DNA from: a virus
Direction: 5' to 3' (one strand)
Length of the DNA stretch: 64,000 bases
Virus record (IMG/VR): IMGVR_UViG_3300029922_000013
Location: 1-64,000 of that record
Below the pieces are notes generated by a model that ran no database searches, had not been told where the DNA came from, and saw only the letters and a program-made list of their open reading frames with translations. The translations under genes were made by a program, and so were the position numbers. Positions 1 to 6,890 of this stretch are shown piece after piece (positions within the stretch are counted from its first letter, which is position 1; every line of letters begins with the position of its first letter).

Positions 1-1
1 T

Positions 2-173
2 GCTCAGGTGTATGGGAATGCATGGGTGTCTGGGAATGCATGGGTGTCTGGGAATGCTCAGGTGTCTGGGAATGCTCAGGTGTATGGGAATGCTCGGGTG
101 TCTGGGAATGCTCAGGTGTATGGGAATACTCGGGTGTCTGGGAATGCATGGGTGTCTGGGGATGCTCGGGTGT
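2..173 (+). repeat. 18-bp tandem repeat, about 9.5 copies
   Basis: Near-perfect 18-bp units (gctcaggtgtctgggaat and close variants) run from the window edge to about position 173. Each unit encodes one hexapeptide of the GNA-x-V-[SY] type. Variants differ mainly at cag/tgg/cgg and tct/tat. The array continues upstream of the window. Such repeats easily change copy number by recombination or slippage. Confidence 0.9.
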
Positions 174-388
174 CTTTACAGAAGCATTGCTATGTATTTC
201 ATTGTGAAAGTTACCCTATAACCGTAACACCTCAAAATGTATCCATAGGATGTCAACTAAAAACCCATAAAGAATGGTTAAAAGTTACTAAAAAACAGGC
301 GGTCGAAATGGGTTTAAACATATCCTTGTATGCCACTTATAAAGACTTGATTAAAATAGGCGTCAAAGCTGTAACTCGAAAGGATTGA
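2..388 (+). CDS. Hexapeptide-repeat (left-handed beta-helix-like) protein, 5' end missing
   Basis: The frame is open to the window edge, so the gene is cut at its 5' end; the GTG at 8 is an internal codon of the repeat rather than a start. About nine hexapeptides of the form GNA-x-V-[SY] are followed by a unique C-terminal part of about 75 residues (QKHCYVFHCESYPITVTPQN onward). Hexapeptide repeats of this kind fold as left-handed beta helices, and related repeat-plus-tail proteins are common in phage accessory regions without a known role. The C-terminal part contains an IGCQ-x5-EW motif that I recognise only as recurrent in phage hypothetical proteins. It is followed directly by a small zinc-ribbon gene in the same direction. 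Function is unknown. Confidence 0.75.
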   Translation, partial: AQVYGNAWVSGNAWVSGNAQVSGNAQVYGNARVSGNAQVYGNTRVSGNAWVSGDARVSLQKHCYVFHCESYPITVTPQNVSIGCQLKTHKEWLKVTKKQAVEMGLNISLYATYKDLIKIGVKAVTRKD

Positions 389-421
389 CATACATTGTGT
401 ATCACTGAAAGGGGTTATGGT

Positions 422-646
422 ATGGGATTTAATTTTACATGCTTTAAATGTAATGGTGCCATGAATGGTTATGCACGATACTTTGATAAGGATCGGTGTT
501 ATCGGTGCGAGGGTAGGCCTAGCTCATTGGCCTATGACTTAGAAGTTAACCTAGTCATTGAGGATATCAAATACGATTTGGAAGCTAGGGGTTATTCCCC
601 ACAATTGATTTCATTCATTACTGATATCATTGGAGAAAAGCTATAA
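422..646 (+). CDS. Small zinc-ribbon protein
   Basis: The protein is 74 residues long. Two CxxC pairs (CFKC near residue 8 and CYRC near residue 29) look like a zinc ribbon. The start at 422 is chosen because AAAGGGG lies 7 nt upstream; the earlier in-frame ATG at 395 has no ribosome site. The C-terminal half is helical and acidic. It follows the hexapeptide protein in what appears to be one transcript. No specific function can be given; small zinc ribbons in phages are often regulators or nuclease accessories. Confidence 0.65.
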   Translation: MGFNFTCFKCNGAMNGYARYFDKDRCYRCEGRPSSLAYDLEVNLVIEDIKYDLEARGYSPQLISFITDIIGEKL

Positions 647-734
647 GTTGTATATCGCCCTACACACTGGCTAATACTTAAACATCTCCTATTCATTAAC
701 CTATTAAATAACCCAATGACTGCGGGTTAGTGTT

Positions 735-752
735 TTGGCATTCCCTATGCAA
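735..752 (+). promoter_or_regulatory. -24/-12 (sigma-54-type) promoter
   Basis: GG at 737-738 and GC at 749-750 have the exact 12-bp offset of sigma-54 promoters, within TTGGCAT-N5-ATGCAA. It lies in the 144-bp gap before the gene at 791. The same element occurs at 1633, 6843, 8404 and 10738, and this copy shares most of its flank with the 1633 copy (GGCATTCCCYATGCAWTAC, then CATAACGAA). Confidence 0.7.
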
Positions 753-790
753 TACCTATCTACATAACGAACGAATAGGAGCTAACGAAT

Positions 791-937
791 ATGAAGACTG
801 TAATTGAGCCAGATGGTAGGGGTTATAGGGTTTTGATCTATCCAAATTTCGGTTATGTTCAAATGACTACCTGGATTCCCACATTGAAAGAAGCTATGCA
901 AGCGGCGTTACGCATTCAAATACTGGGTAGGAGATAA
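791..937 (+). CDS. Small hypothetical protein (48 aa)
   Basis: The ORF encodes 48 residues (MKTVIEPDGRGYRVLIYPNF at the N-terminus). AGGAG lies 9 nt upstream of the ATG, and the gene ends 2 nt before the next start, as expected in a packed phage operon. It is the first gene after a -24/-12 promoter. The sequence pattern suggests a beta hairpin followed by a helix. No family is recognised. Confidence 0.7.
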   Translation: MKTVIEPDGRGYRVLIYPNFGYVQMTTWIPTLKEAMQAALRIQILGRR

Positions 938-939
938 TT

Positions 940-1140
940 ATGGGCACCAAATTGACAAATGAAATCGAAGTCTTGAAGGCTATTGATAACGTACGCTTAG
1001 AACTTGCTAGCGCTGTCAAGCTAGGGGATTATGACGCCAAAAATGAAGCCTTGCAACGACTACTAGGGTTATATGCGGCGCTTGACGTTCACAATGTAAT
1101 CGTGGCTATTGAACGCATTGAATATCGGAAGGCTGCTTAA
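940..1140 (+). CDS. Hypothetical protein (66 aa)
   Basis: This is a helical 66-residue protein with AGGAG 7 nt upstream of the ATG. It sits between two small genes in the same direction with gaps of 2 and 14 nt, so it belongs to the operon started at about 760. No motif is recognised. Confidence 0.7.
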   Translation: MGTKLTNEIEVLKAIDNVRLELASAVKLGDYDAKNEALQRLLGLYAALDVHNVIVAIERIEYRKAA

Positions 1141-1154
1141 TCGAAAGGATTGAT

Positions 1155-1553
1155 ATGAATAAACTTGAAGCATTGGCACGGTTTTTGGAATGCGAAGTAA
1201 ACGAAGTAGAATGCATGAGATACGACGATAATGCATTTGAAAATGGACGCGAAGAATATCTAGTCCTAACAGACAATGAAGCCGACGAATATGCAACCAA
1301 GGCTATCCTTGACTCTGTGTGGGCATTCCGCGCATCGTTTTTGGAAGCTCATATATCAGACCTTGACGAAAGTTGTATTCAAAAAATACAAGAGCTTTGC
1401 GAGGATGCTAACCCTGTATTGCTTAAGCTACTCAATGACAAAGCCCATTTCGTTGACGACGCTGTATTATCGGATGGACGCGGGCATTTCATTGGTCAAT
1501 ACGACTTCGAAGAACATGAGCAAGGTGAGTATTTCATTTATAGACTGAACTAA
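1155..1553 (+). CDS. Conserved phage hypothetical protein (132 aa)
   Basis: The protein contains a block EYLVLTDNEADEYATKAI followed by SVWAFRASFL and ends with GEYFIYRLN. I recognise this pattern as a widespread phage hypothetical family of unknown function. It is acidic and probably cytoplasmic. A ribosome site AAAGGA precedes the ATG. It is the last gene of the operon from the 737 promoter; the next gene has its own -24/-12 promoter. Confidence 0.75.
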   Translation: MNKLEALARFLECEVNEVECMRYDDNAFENGREEYLVLTDNEADEYATKAILDSVWAFRASFLEAHISDLDESCIQKIQELCEDANPVLLKLLNDKAHFVDDAVLSDGRGHFIGQYDFEEHEQGEYFIYRLN

Positions 1554-1632
1554 TCGACTAAGCATTATACATTTGATAACGCGCTATACACCATGCTAAA
1601 ATGGTATGCTGAACTATATTCAATAGTTAGCT

Positions 1633-1650
1633 ATGGCATTCCCCATGCAT
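1633..1650 (+). promoter_or_regulatory. -24/-12 (sigma-54-type) promoter
   Basis: GG at 1635-1636 and GC at 1647-1648 are offset by 12 bp in ATGGCATTCCCCATGCATTAC. The 138-bp gap also holds a small inverted repeat, ACCAT-N6-ATGGT, about 40 bp upstream. The gene at 1692 starts about 30 bp downstream of the expected transcription start. Confidence 0.7.
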
Positions 1651-1691
1651 TACTTAGATGCATAACGAAACAATAACAAAGGAGTTTTACA

Positions 1692-2387
1692 ATGGCTTAT
1701 AAATTCGATATCCTGTCTAAGACACATAAATCGTCGTTTGCTAACAAGTCCACGAACTCGCTAGGAAAAACAACTAGCGAATCTTATGAAGACAAAATTA
1801 TCGGACCAATCCTTAGACGATTGAATAAAAATAGTCCTACACACTGCGCAATTTTGGTCGGGCATCCAAGCGGTCTATTGAGACACATTATCCGTTATCG
1901 CAAAATGGGATTTCAAGACGCTAATATCGTGGTATTTGAATGGTGCCCTAAACTTGCGGCTAAACTGCGTCGCTTTGTCCAGCTAAAAGGTCTCAAGTGT
2001 CAAGTAATCGAAGGGGATTTAATTGCAGGGGTTGAAAGGTTAGCTGCAATTGGTCATAAGTTTAGTTGTGTCGAGTTTGACAGTGTTGAAATGTTTGGTC
2101 GCGCTGAACCACGCGTCTTTAGTTTGGTTAAGCATTTGAATATCCCTGTAGTTGTAACTCAGGGTAGTGCTAGGGGTCAATCTCTTGCTTTTAAAGAATA
2201 CTTGAGAGAAAAAGGGCATCGTCAGTCATGGTGTAAACAAAATAAACGTTTGAGTTTTTCTCTCAATGAAAAAGCCCCTGTCTATGTAAAAAACAAGTTG
2301 TCAGGCTACGCTAGTTGGTTTAAAACTTATGGTGGACTTAACAATTTCCCTATGTACATGTCTGTATCAATCGCGAAAGGGGTTTAA
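1692..2387 (+). CDS. Hypothetical protein, possible Rossmann/methyltransferase-like fold
   Basis: The protein is 231 residues. The central part alternates strands and helices: THCAILVGHPSG, then NIVVFEWCP, KCQVIEGDLI and FSCVEFDS. This resembles the strand order of a SAM-dependent methyltransferase, with an acidic residue after strand 2 and a [GD]-D after strand 3, but the glycine-rich motif I is atypical. The N-terminal 40 residues and the basic C-terminal third are unlike that fold. AAAGGAG precedes the ATG. It is the first gene after the 1635 promoter and is followed 1 nt later by a 65-residue gene. The fold assignment is tentative. Confidence 0.5.
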   Translation: MAYKFDILSKTHKSSFANKSTNSLGKTTSESYEDKIIGPILRRLNKNSPTHCAILVGHPSGLLRHIIRYRKMGFQDANIVVFEWCPKLAAKLRRFVQLKGLKCQVIEGDLIAGVERLAAIGHKFSCVEFDSVEMFGRAEPRVFSLVKHLNIPVVVTQGSARGQSLAFKEYLREKGHRQSWCKQNKRLSFSLNEKAPVYVKNKLSGYASWFKTYGGLNNFPMYMSVSIAKGV

Positions 2388-2388
2388 T

Positions 2389-2586
2389 ATGACACAATTA
2401 ATTAGTCGTTCTAAAGCGATTCAATTGCTCATTGAAAGTAAAAAATTCAATAGTTTTTCGAAGGAAGAACTACAGGAAATACTCAATGATTCCGAAGAAG
2501 CTTATTATGACACACTTGAAACGCCACAACTAGAATTAGAACTTGGAAGCATTTTAAATAGTCGTATTCAAATCGTAAATGATTGA
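2389..2586 (+). CDS. Hypothetical protein (65 aa)
   Basis: The start at 2389 is favoured over the in-frame ATG at 2329 because GAAAGGGG lies just upstream and the longer form would overlap the preceding gene by 59 nt. The protein (MTQLISRSKAIQLLIESKKF start) is short, helical and acidic at its C-terminus. No family is recognised. Confidence 0.65.
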   Translation: MTQLISRSKAIQLLIESKKFNSFSKEELQEILNDSEEAYYDTLETPQLELELGSILNSRIQIVND

Positions 2587-2598
2587 AAGGAAATAAAA

Positions 2599-3192
2599 AT
2601 GAGCAAGCTAGCTAAACTGACTAAAACTAATAAAGAATATGACAACGTGGTAACAAAGGGCTATCAGGATATCCTCTTGGAAAGTTTGGAGGATTTGGAT
2701 ATACCATTTGACGCTTATAATACCGTAGTTGAGCCACTAGAGTTCGAATCAAGAGATGGTTTTTGGGCGCATGATCGAAATAGAGGAGGTGCCGACTTTA
2801 TAGCCTTTACGACTACAGGGTTTTTACATGGTTCCGGAGAACATACAAGCACTAGCATTGAGAATAGAATTGAAGAAGAATATGAAAGTATTTGGAAGGA
2901 TACACTTGCTGATAACCCTGAATTAGATCCTAACAATGAAAGTCATTTAAATGATCTTTACGAAGCCCTAGACAACACTCTCAATAACGACTATTGTGGT
3001 CAAGCTTTTAGAATTCGGCTTATGTATGAAGGGAATGGCGTGCTACTGGTACACTCGGGATGGGACAACGACGCGCCCTATTTTCGTTGGAGTAACAAAA
3101 CTGATTTGGAGCAAGAAATCAAGTTCAAAACCAAAAGTGAATTGAAACAAAAGCTTGTAAAGGCTATTGCAAAAGCTCTTAAAAAACTGTAA
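2599..3192 (+). CDS. Hypothetical protein (197 aa)
   Basis: This is an acidic protein with aromatic motifs (GFWAHDRNRGGADFIAF in the first third, HSGWDNDAPYFRW in the last third) and a lysine-rich C-terminal helix. AAAGGAA is 7 nt upstream. The conserved-looking aromatic and acidic patches suggest a folded globular protein. I do not recognise the family. Confidence 0.65.
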   Translation: MSKLAKLTKTNKEYDNVVTKGYQDILLESLEDLDIPFDAYNTVVEPLEFESRDGFWAHDRNRGGADFIAFTTTGFLHGSGEHTSTSIENRIEEEYESIWKDTLADNPELDPNNESHLNDLYEALDNTLNNDYCGQAFRIRLMYEGNGVLLVHSGWDNDAPYFRWSNKTDLEQEIKFKTKSELKQKLVKAIAKALKKL

Positions 3193-3201
3193 AGGATTAA
3201 T

Positions 3202-3366
3202 ATGAATAAACAAAATGCTCTAAATGAAGTATTGGAAGCGGCTCGGGATAGAGCGGATTATCTTGAAAAATTAGCTTTTGAATGCTCTAATTACCGGGAG
3301 CGTAAAGATTTTAAAGATAAAGCGGATAATATAAGACTAGCATGCGCTGAGTTAGATAGGAGTTAA
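3202..3366 (+). CDS. Small hypothetical protein (54 aa)
   Basis: The ORF encodes a charged, probably all-helical 54-residue protein (MNKQNALNEVLEAARDRADY start). AAAGGA lies upstream of the ATG, and the stop is 2 nt before the next ATG. Its placement, ribosome site and tight spacing support a real gene despite the small size. Confidence 0.65.
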   Translation: MNKQNALNEVLEAARDRADYLEKLAFECSNYRERKDFKDKADNIRLACAELDRS

Positions 3367-3368
3367 AT

Positions 3369-3623
3369 ATGAATGGTCAATATAAAGTTTGGCTTGAACG
3401 TAAAGATTACAGAACTAAAAGCATATTTGACGGTGAGATAATGAATTGGTCTGAAATTCAACAATTACTAGGCGCTAAGCTATTGGAGTGTAACAAAGCC
3501 GAAATGCATCCGGAAGGCACCGGCTATGAATTGTATGGGAGTTATCAAGCGGCTAGCGGCGAATTCCTACCTTTCAAATATTCCCTGTCATTTGAAATAG
3601 TCCAGGGAGATCAAAATGCGTAA
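3369..3623 (+). CDS. Hypothetical protein (84 aa)
   Basis: The protein appears mixed alpha/beta (YKVWLERKDYRTKSI at the N-terminus). AGGAG is 6 nt upstream of the ATG. Its last codons overlap the start of the next gene by 8 nt, which suggests translational coupling. No recognised domain. Confidence 0.65.
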   Translation: MNGQYKVWLERKDYRTKSIFDGEIMNWSEIQQLLGAKLLECNKAEMHPEGTGYELYGSYQAASGEFLPFKYSLSFEIVQGDQNA

Positions 3624-3774
3624 ATATATAGTATGCATCGACCGCAGCCATCCGGCCTATTTGAAACGCGGCAAAGTTCGGCGGCATTCAGATACTGGAA
3701 TGATTCTAATCGAATGGTGTACGTGGTCCTATATCTGTACATGGGTATTTAAAGACGAACTAAGTGGGATATAG
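3616..3774 (+). CDS. Small hypothetical protein (52 aa)
   Basis: A basic 52-residue ORF (MRKYIVCIDRSHPAYLKRGK start) overlaps the preceding gene by 8 nt, with AGGGAGA just upstream of its ATG. The tryptophan- and cysteine-rich C-terminal half (EWCTWSYICTW) suggests a small beta-rich domain. The next promoter begins at its stop codon. Confidence 0.6.
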   Translation: MRKYIVCIDRSHPAYLKRGKVRRHSDTGMILIEWCTWSYICTWVFKDELSGI

Positions 3775-3817
3775 GTCAATTTTGACACATGTCTTCAATG
3801 ATTACTAAAAGTGAATT
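3774..3817 (+). promoter_or_regulatory. Sigma-70-type promoter with palindromic -35 region (copy 1)
   Basis: TTGACA at 3782-3787, a 16-bp spacer, then ACTAAA at 3804-3809 and the box AGTGAATTT. The -35 overlaps a perfect palindrome GTCAA-TT-TTGAC at 3775-3786. Copies at 4381, 5052 and 5625 keep the same spacing. The palindrome is a good candidate operator. An upstream ATG at 3789 lies inside the promoter, so translation starts at 3831. Confidence 0.7.
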
Positions 3818-3830
3818 TCGAAAGGAACAT

Positions 3831-4373
3831 ATGATTAAATCTAATACGATTGCAAAACTTGAGAATCAACTAACCACACTGACCAAGGATTACAATGAAA
3901 AATCGTCAGTCATTCAAAACAAATTGCGAAACGAATACGTCAAAGCATTTGAATCAACTTGGTCTGGCGTAGTAACTGACACACTTAAGGCTTTGAACGA
4001 TACTAAAGAGTATGATACTGATAGCCACGGTGAGATTAGACGTTGGGCATACGTGCGCAGTGCCCTAGACCAAATCCCTACAGAGGCACGCGAAGCATTT
4101 GAAGCGCATGTTAATGACTTGGAATGCGCTTATATTGACTGGGAAGTAGGGACGGTTTACACGTTGGAATGTGGTAACTTGATTATCAATGACGACGGCG
4201 ATGTATTAGATACGGATTCGGGAAAATGGGTTATTCAAAATCATGAATACGATGATGATACTCAAAGGAATAACCTTATTGAGCAATACATGGAAAAGTC
4301 AGGATACTATCCTAATGTGTTTAAACAAGACCGTCACGGGAATGTATTTTGGGTTAACACTAAAGCAGCCTAG
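3831..4373 (+). CDS. Hypothetical protein with N-terminal coiled coil (180 aa)
   Basis: The start at 3831 has AAAGGAA upstream, and the in-frame ATG at 3789 falls inside the promoter spacer. Residues 1-45 are a predicted coiled coil (KLENQLTTLTKDYNEKSSVI). The middle is helical. The C-terminal third (residues about 115-180) is rich in Asp and aromatic residues and looks like a small beta domain. No family is recognised. It is a single-gene unit between two copies of the same promoter. Confidence 0.65.
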   Translation: MIKSNTIAKLENQLTTLTKDYNEKSSVIQNKLRNEYVKAFESTWSGVVTDTLKALNDTKEYDTDSHGEIRRWAYVRSALDQIPTEAREAFEAHVNDLECAYIDWEVGTVYTLECGNLIINDDGDVLDTDSGKWVIQNHEYDDDTQRNNLIEQYMEKSGYYPNVFKQDRHGNVFWVNTKAA

Positions 4374-4379
4374 GGATAT

Positions 4380-4426
4380 AGGTCAATTTTGACATAGGTT
4401 TGAGCTGACACACAAAAGTGATTTTG
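4380..4426 (+). promoter_or_regulatory. Sigma-70-type promoter with palindromic -35 region (copy 2)
   Basis: TTGACA at 4389-4394, a 16-bp spacer, CACAAA at 4411-4416, then AGTGATTTT. The same GTCAATTTTGAC palindrome spans the -35. It drives the prepilin-like gene at 4438. Confidence 0.7.
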
Positions 4427-4437
4427 AGGTAACACAT

Positions 4438-5040
4438 ATGAATAACCAAGGATTTTCTTTAATCGAGTGTATGGTTGCTCTAGGTTTAGTATCGGCTGCA
4501 ACTTTGGCATTAGCGCAACAGACTGTCAATTCTAGCCTAACCCAAAACTATGCCGACTTCCGTTTAGAAACTAATTCGCTTGCGAGTTCATTAGTCGGGA
4601 ATGTCAGTAATGACGCAGGTTGTACCAGTGCATTCCAGGGAGTCACATTTGACCCTGCTTTGACTGATATCCCATTGACTTTGACGCTACCTAACAAGAC
4701 GATAGCAGCCGGCACGGCATTGCCTAATTATAAACTAACAGTCAAAGGCTTGACGTTTAGCAATTACAAGGTTATCCAAGTGAACAACGGCATAACAGTT
4801 TACTTTGGCGACTTAGTGTTGACAACCCAAGCACTGCGAAATGTCTTGGGACCTAAAACTAGTAGCATTACTCTCAATAGTGTTTACTTGACGGCTAGTG
4901 GCGCTGTAACCGCTTGCAATCAAGCATTGACTTTGACGCTACCTAGTCCGGTACCGACTCCCACGCCGACGCAAGTTATTCCTACGCCAGTAACAGACGA
5001 TAATGCGACTAGGACCAATACCGATCCATGCCAACATTGA
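4438..5040 (+). CDS. Type IV prepilin-like (pseudopilin) protein
   Basis: The N-terminus MNNQGFSLIECMVALGLVSA is a textbook class III signal: a short leader ending in Gly5, Phe6 as first mature residue, Glu10 at mature position 5, then a hydrophobic helix to about residue 27. Prepilin peptidases cut such leaders and the helix packs into pilus-like fibres. The rest is beta-rich with three cysteines and ends in a Pro/Thr-rich stretch (PSPVPTPTPTQVIPTP) before a final Cys. It sits alone behind its own promoter. A phage protein with this signal would need the host prepilin peptidase. It might decorate or disturb host pili or a type II secretion system, for example in superinfection exclusion; that role is inference. 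Confidence 0.75.
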   Translation: MNNQGFSLIECMVALGLVSAATLALAQQTVNSSLTQNYADFRLETNSLASSLVGNVSNDAGCTSAFQGVTFDPALTDIPLTLTLPNKTIAAGTALPNYKLTVKGLTFSNYKVIQVNNGITVYFGDLVLTTQALRNVLGPKTSSITLNSVYLTASGAVTACNQALTLTLPSPVPTPTPTQVIPTPVTDDNATRTNTDPCQH

Positions 5041-5050
5041 GCAGGCCCTA

Positions 5051-5098
5051 TAGGTTAAATTTGACACATATATCTGGATTAACACAATAGTGATTTTT
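5051..5098 (+). promoter_or_regulatory. Sigma-70-type promoter of the repeated family (copy 3)
   Basis: TTGACA at 5061-5066, a 16-bp spacer, CACAAT at 5083-5088, then AGTGATTTTT. The upstream half of the palindrome is imperfect (GGTTAAATTTGACA). It precedes the ArdC-like gene. Confidence 0.7.
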
Positions 5099-5108
5099 AG
5101 GAGGCAAT

Positions 5109-5618
5109 ATGCAACAGTTTAAAAAAATCCATGCCAAAGTACAGAGATTAATTAAATCGAGCGGCGCGCACGTTGTTCCTTTCTATAAAGTCCAAAACAC
5201 TATGTCTAAAAGAATGCTCGGTTATTCAACAGGCGCGTATAGCTCTCGGTTTGATGTTATAGCAATTAACACGCTTGATACTTATAAAGGAACATTGCCT
5301 TGGAATATCAACGTAACCCTTTTGCACGAACTCATTCATTGGACGGGCCATGAGAAGAGGCTCAATCGAAAAAGCGTTACGAGAAAAATAGCGCGTATAA
5401 ACACACAAACATACCACACAGAAGAGGCTATCGCTCAATATGGTATGTATTATCTTGCTATCGAGCTTGGATTTGACAAAAAACATTATGCCAAGGTTTT
5501 ACGTGCGTACTTAAAAGAATATCCTTTAGCCGATAGAGTAAAAGCCAGAAAAGCTGCTAAGGCCGCAACCACATACCTACTGAGCCTTGGTAAGGATCTA
5601 AAATTGCAAGCAGCCTAG
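5109..5618 (+). CDS. ArdC-type zincin metallopeptidase domain protein
   Basis: The protein is 169 residues. HELIH at residues 73-77 followed by WTGHEKRLNR and then HTEEAIAQYG at 103-112 is the signature of the metallopeptidase domain found at the C-terminus of ArdC/TraC-type antirestriction proteins (HExxH plus a downstream Glu). The single-stranded-DNA-binding N-terminal domain of full ArdC is absent, so this is the peptidase domain alone. AGGAGG is upstream. In plasmids and phages such domains protect incoming DNA or process a partner on entry. Here an early anti-defence role is likely but unproven. Specific neighbours give no further hint; each gene here has its own promoter. Confidence 0.75.
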   Translation: MQQFKKIHAKVQRLIKSSGAHVVPFYKVQNTMSKRMLGYSTGAYSSRFDVIAINTLDTYKGTLPWNINVTLLHELIHWTGHEKRLNRKSVTRKIARINTQTYHTEEAIAQYGMYYLAIELGFDKKHYAKVLRAYLKEYPLADRVKARKAAKAATTYLLSLGKDLKLQAA

Positions 5619-5624
5619 TCCCCA

Positions 5625-5671
5625 GGGTCAATTTTAACATGTGTCTGTAGGAATTTATAAAAGTGTTTTTA
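5625..5671 (+). promoter_or_regulatory. Sigma-70-type promoter of the repeated family (copy 4)
   Basis: TTAACA at 5634-5639, a 16-bp spacer, TATAAA at 5656-5661 (the best -10 of the set), then AGTGTTTTT. GGTCAATTTT precedes it. The in-frame GTG at 5663 is inside this element and is not the start of the next gene. Confidence 0.7.
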
Positions 5672-5686
5672 ACAAAGGAGAATGAT

Positions 5687-6064
5687 ATGCTAAAGAAGAA
5701 CGCGATGCGCTGGGTTAAGGCTTTGAGGAGCGGGAAGTATAAGCAGGGGGCTAGTAAGTTATGCCAAAATCCGGGTGCTGGAATTGAGCATTGTTGCTTA
5801 GGAGTGCTCGCCGATATTAACGGTTATAGCAAGGAGTTGATCCGAGGAAGAGCGATACTAGATCTCCCTGGCATGCAAGAAAAGTGCGACATTAAATCTG
5901 CCAGTGGTAAAATTCGGGATGACATTAATAATATTAGTAAAACTATCACTGTTAGAAGCGGCACCCGCAAATTTATGTCCGTTGATCTAGCCCATATAAA
6001 CGATGAAGGCGCTAGTTTTAAGGCTATAGCTACGTGGATCGAAAAGAATTATAAATTGTTGTAA
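5687..6064 (+). CDS. Conserved phage hypothetical protein with CCLGVL motif (125 aa)
   Basis: The start at 5687 has AAAGGAG upstream. The pattern ALRSGKYKQG near the N-terminus, CCLGVLADI at about residues 37-45 and a C-terminal segment SFKAIATWIEKNY match a family that I know only as widespread phage hypotheticals. The double cysteine might bind a metal or be structural. It is the only gene of its promoter unit apart from the following 82-residue gene. Confidence 0.75.
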   Translation: MLKKNAMRWVKALRSGKYKQGASKLCQNPGAGIEHCCLGVLADINGYSKELIRGRAILDLPGMQEKCDIKSASGKIRDDINNISKTITVRSGTRKFMSVDLAHINDEGASFKAIATWIEKNYKLL

Positions 6065-6082
6065 TTTACAGAAGTGAATTTT
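6065..6082 (+). promoter_or_regulatory. Partial copy of the repeated promoter box
   Basis: The 18 bases TTTACAGAAGTGAATTTT match the -10 and downstream part of the promoter family and are identical to 7558-7575. No TTGACA lies at the right distance, so promoter activity is doubtful. It may be an RNA leader motif or a decayed promoter. Confidence 0.4.
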
Positions 6083-6092
6083 GGGAGGAAAT

Positions 6093-6341
6093 ATGCTTTT
6101 AAAAGAACTACTAGATGCGAAAGAAGCTAAAAGAGTTTCGGAACTTAATGAACTCAAATGCTATACAGATCGCGTTGTTGGCGGAATCCAAGTGGCTATT
6201 AGCCAAGGTAAAACCTCGATCTATTTTTTATCTTTATATTTCAATACTTTCCCCAAAATAATGGAAGAGTTGACAGCAAAAGGGTACAAAGTAACAAAAG
6301 AGCCCCTGTCTGATTGGTGCGTCTCGTGGAAAAATAGTTAA
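6093..6341 (+). CDS. Hypothetical protein (82 aa)
   Basis: The start at 6093 has GGGAGGAA 3-6 nt upstream and is preferred to TTG at 6081. The protein (MLLKELLDAKEAKRVSELNE start) has an N-terminal helix and a C-terminal alpha/beta part ending CVSWKNS. No family is recognised. Confidence 0.65.
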   Translation: MLLKELLDAKEAKRVSELNELKCYTDRVVGGIQVAISQGKTSIYFLSLYFNTFPKIMEELTAKGYKVTKEPLSDWCVSWKNS

Positions 6342-6353
6342 AGGAGATGGTTA

Positions 6354-6779
6354 ATGGTATACTTATTGCTTATTCTTTATCAAGCCAAACATTTTCTCGC
6401 AGACTTTCCTTTGCAGACACAGTATATGCTGGGCAAGTTTAAGAAGTCTCCTAACTTTATATTACCGCTATTAGCGCATGTAGCTGTACACGGTATGGGT
6501 ACATTTTTAATTGCCTCATACTTTAAACCTAAAAGTGCTTTTTGGCTGGCGCTACTAGATATGTCAGTGCACTTTGTGGTGGACAGGATCAAGGCTAGTC
6601 CTACGCTTGGTGGACGATGGAAGGCTCTTACAAAGGATACTTACGCAGCTGCTGTACAAGCCAATGATCAAGACGCTTTGAAAGGAAATACTTATTTTTG
6701 GTTCGCATTAGGCACTGATCAGCTGGCGCATCATTTAACCCACTACTTTATTATTTGGAGGTTACTGACCAACAACTAA
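6354..6779 (+). CDS. DUF3307-type membrane protein
   Basis: The protein is 141 residues with three to four hydrophobic segments (about residues 1-15, 35-58, 63-77 and 110-135). The motif AKHFLADFPLQTQYMLGKF near the N-terminus and histidines in LLAHVAVHG and AHHLTHYF match the DUF3307 family of small phage and bacterial membrane proteins. Its role is unknown; the conserved His and Asp residues in membrane segments could bind metal or lipid head groups. AAAGGAG lies upstream. It is the last gene before the -24/-12 promoter at 6843. Confidence 0.75.
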   Translation: MVYLLLILYQAKHFLADFPLQTQYMLGKFKKSPNFILPLLAHVAVHGMGTFLIASYFKPKSAFWLALLDMSVHFVVDRIKASPTLGGRWKALTKDTYAAAVQANDQDALKGNTYFWFALGTDQLAHHLTHYFIIWRLLTNN

Positions 6780-6842
6780 ACACTGTCTAAATAATAACCA
6801 GACAAAAATTGTCACGAAGTAATAAAACCAAGCAGTTAGCGG

Positions 6843-6860
6843 TGGCATGAAGATAGCATT
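6843..6860 (+). promoter_or_regulatory. -24/-12 (sigma-54-type) promoter
   Basis: GG at 6844-6845 and GC at 6856-6857 in GTGGCATGAAGATAGCATTAC. The 111-bp gap also contains a perfect inverted repeat GACAA-AAA-TTGTC near 6801-6813 that could bind an activator. Confidence 0.7.
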
Positions 6861-6890
6861 ACTTAGTACCGTAACCAAGGAGAAAAACAA

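Noticed and set aside
12-221. Two other open frames across the left-edge repeat
   Set aside because: They are frame shadows of the 18-bp repeat; only the frame encoding GNA-x-V hexapeptides continues into a unique C-terminal domain.
384-424. TTGACA upstream of the zinc-ribbon gene as promoter
   Set aside because: No acceptable -10 lies 16-18 bp downstream; GAAAGG there is the ribosome site.
3789-3830. Earlier ATG for the coiled-coil gene (also GTG at 5663)
   Set aside because: Both lie between or inside the -35 and -10 elements of the repeated promoter, so they are not transcribed.
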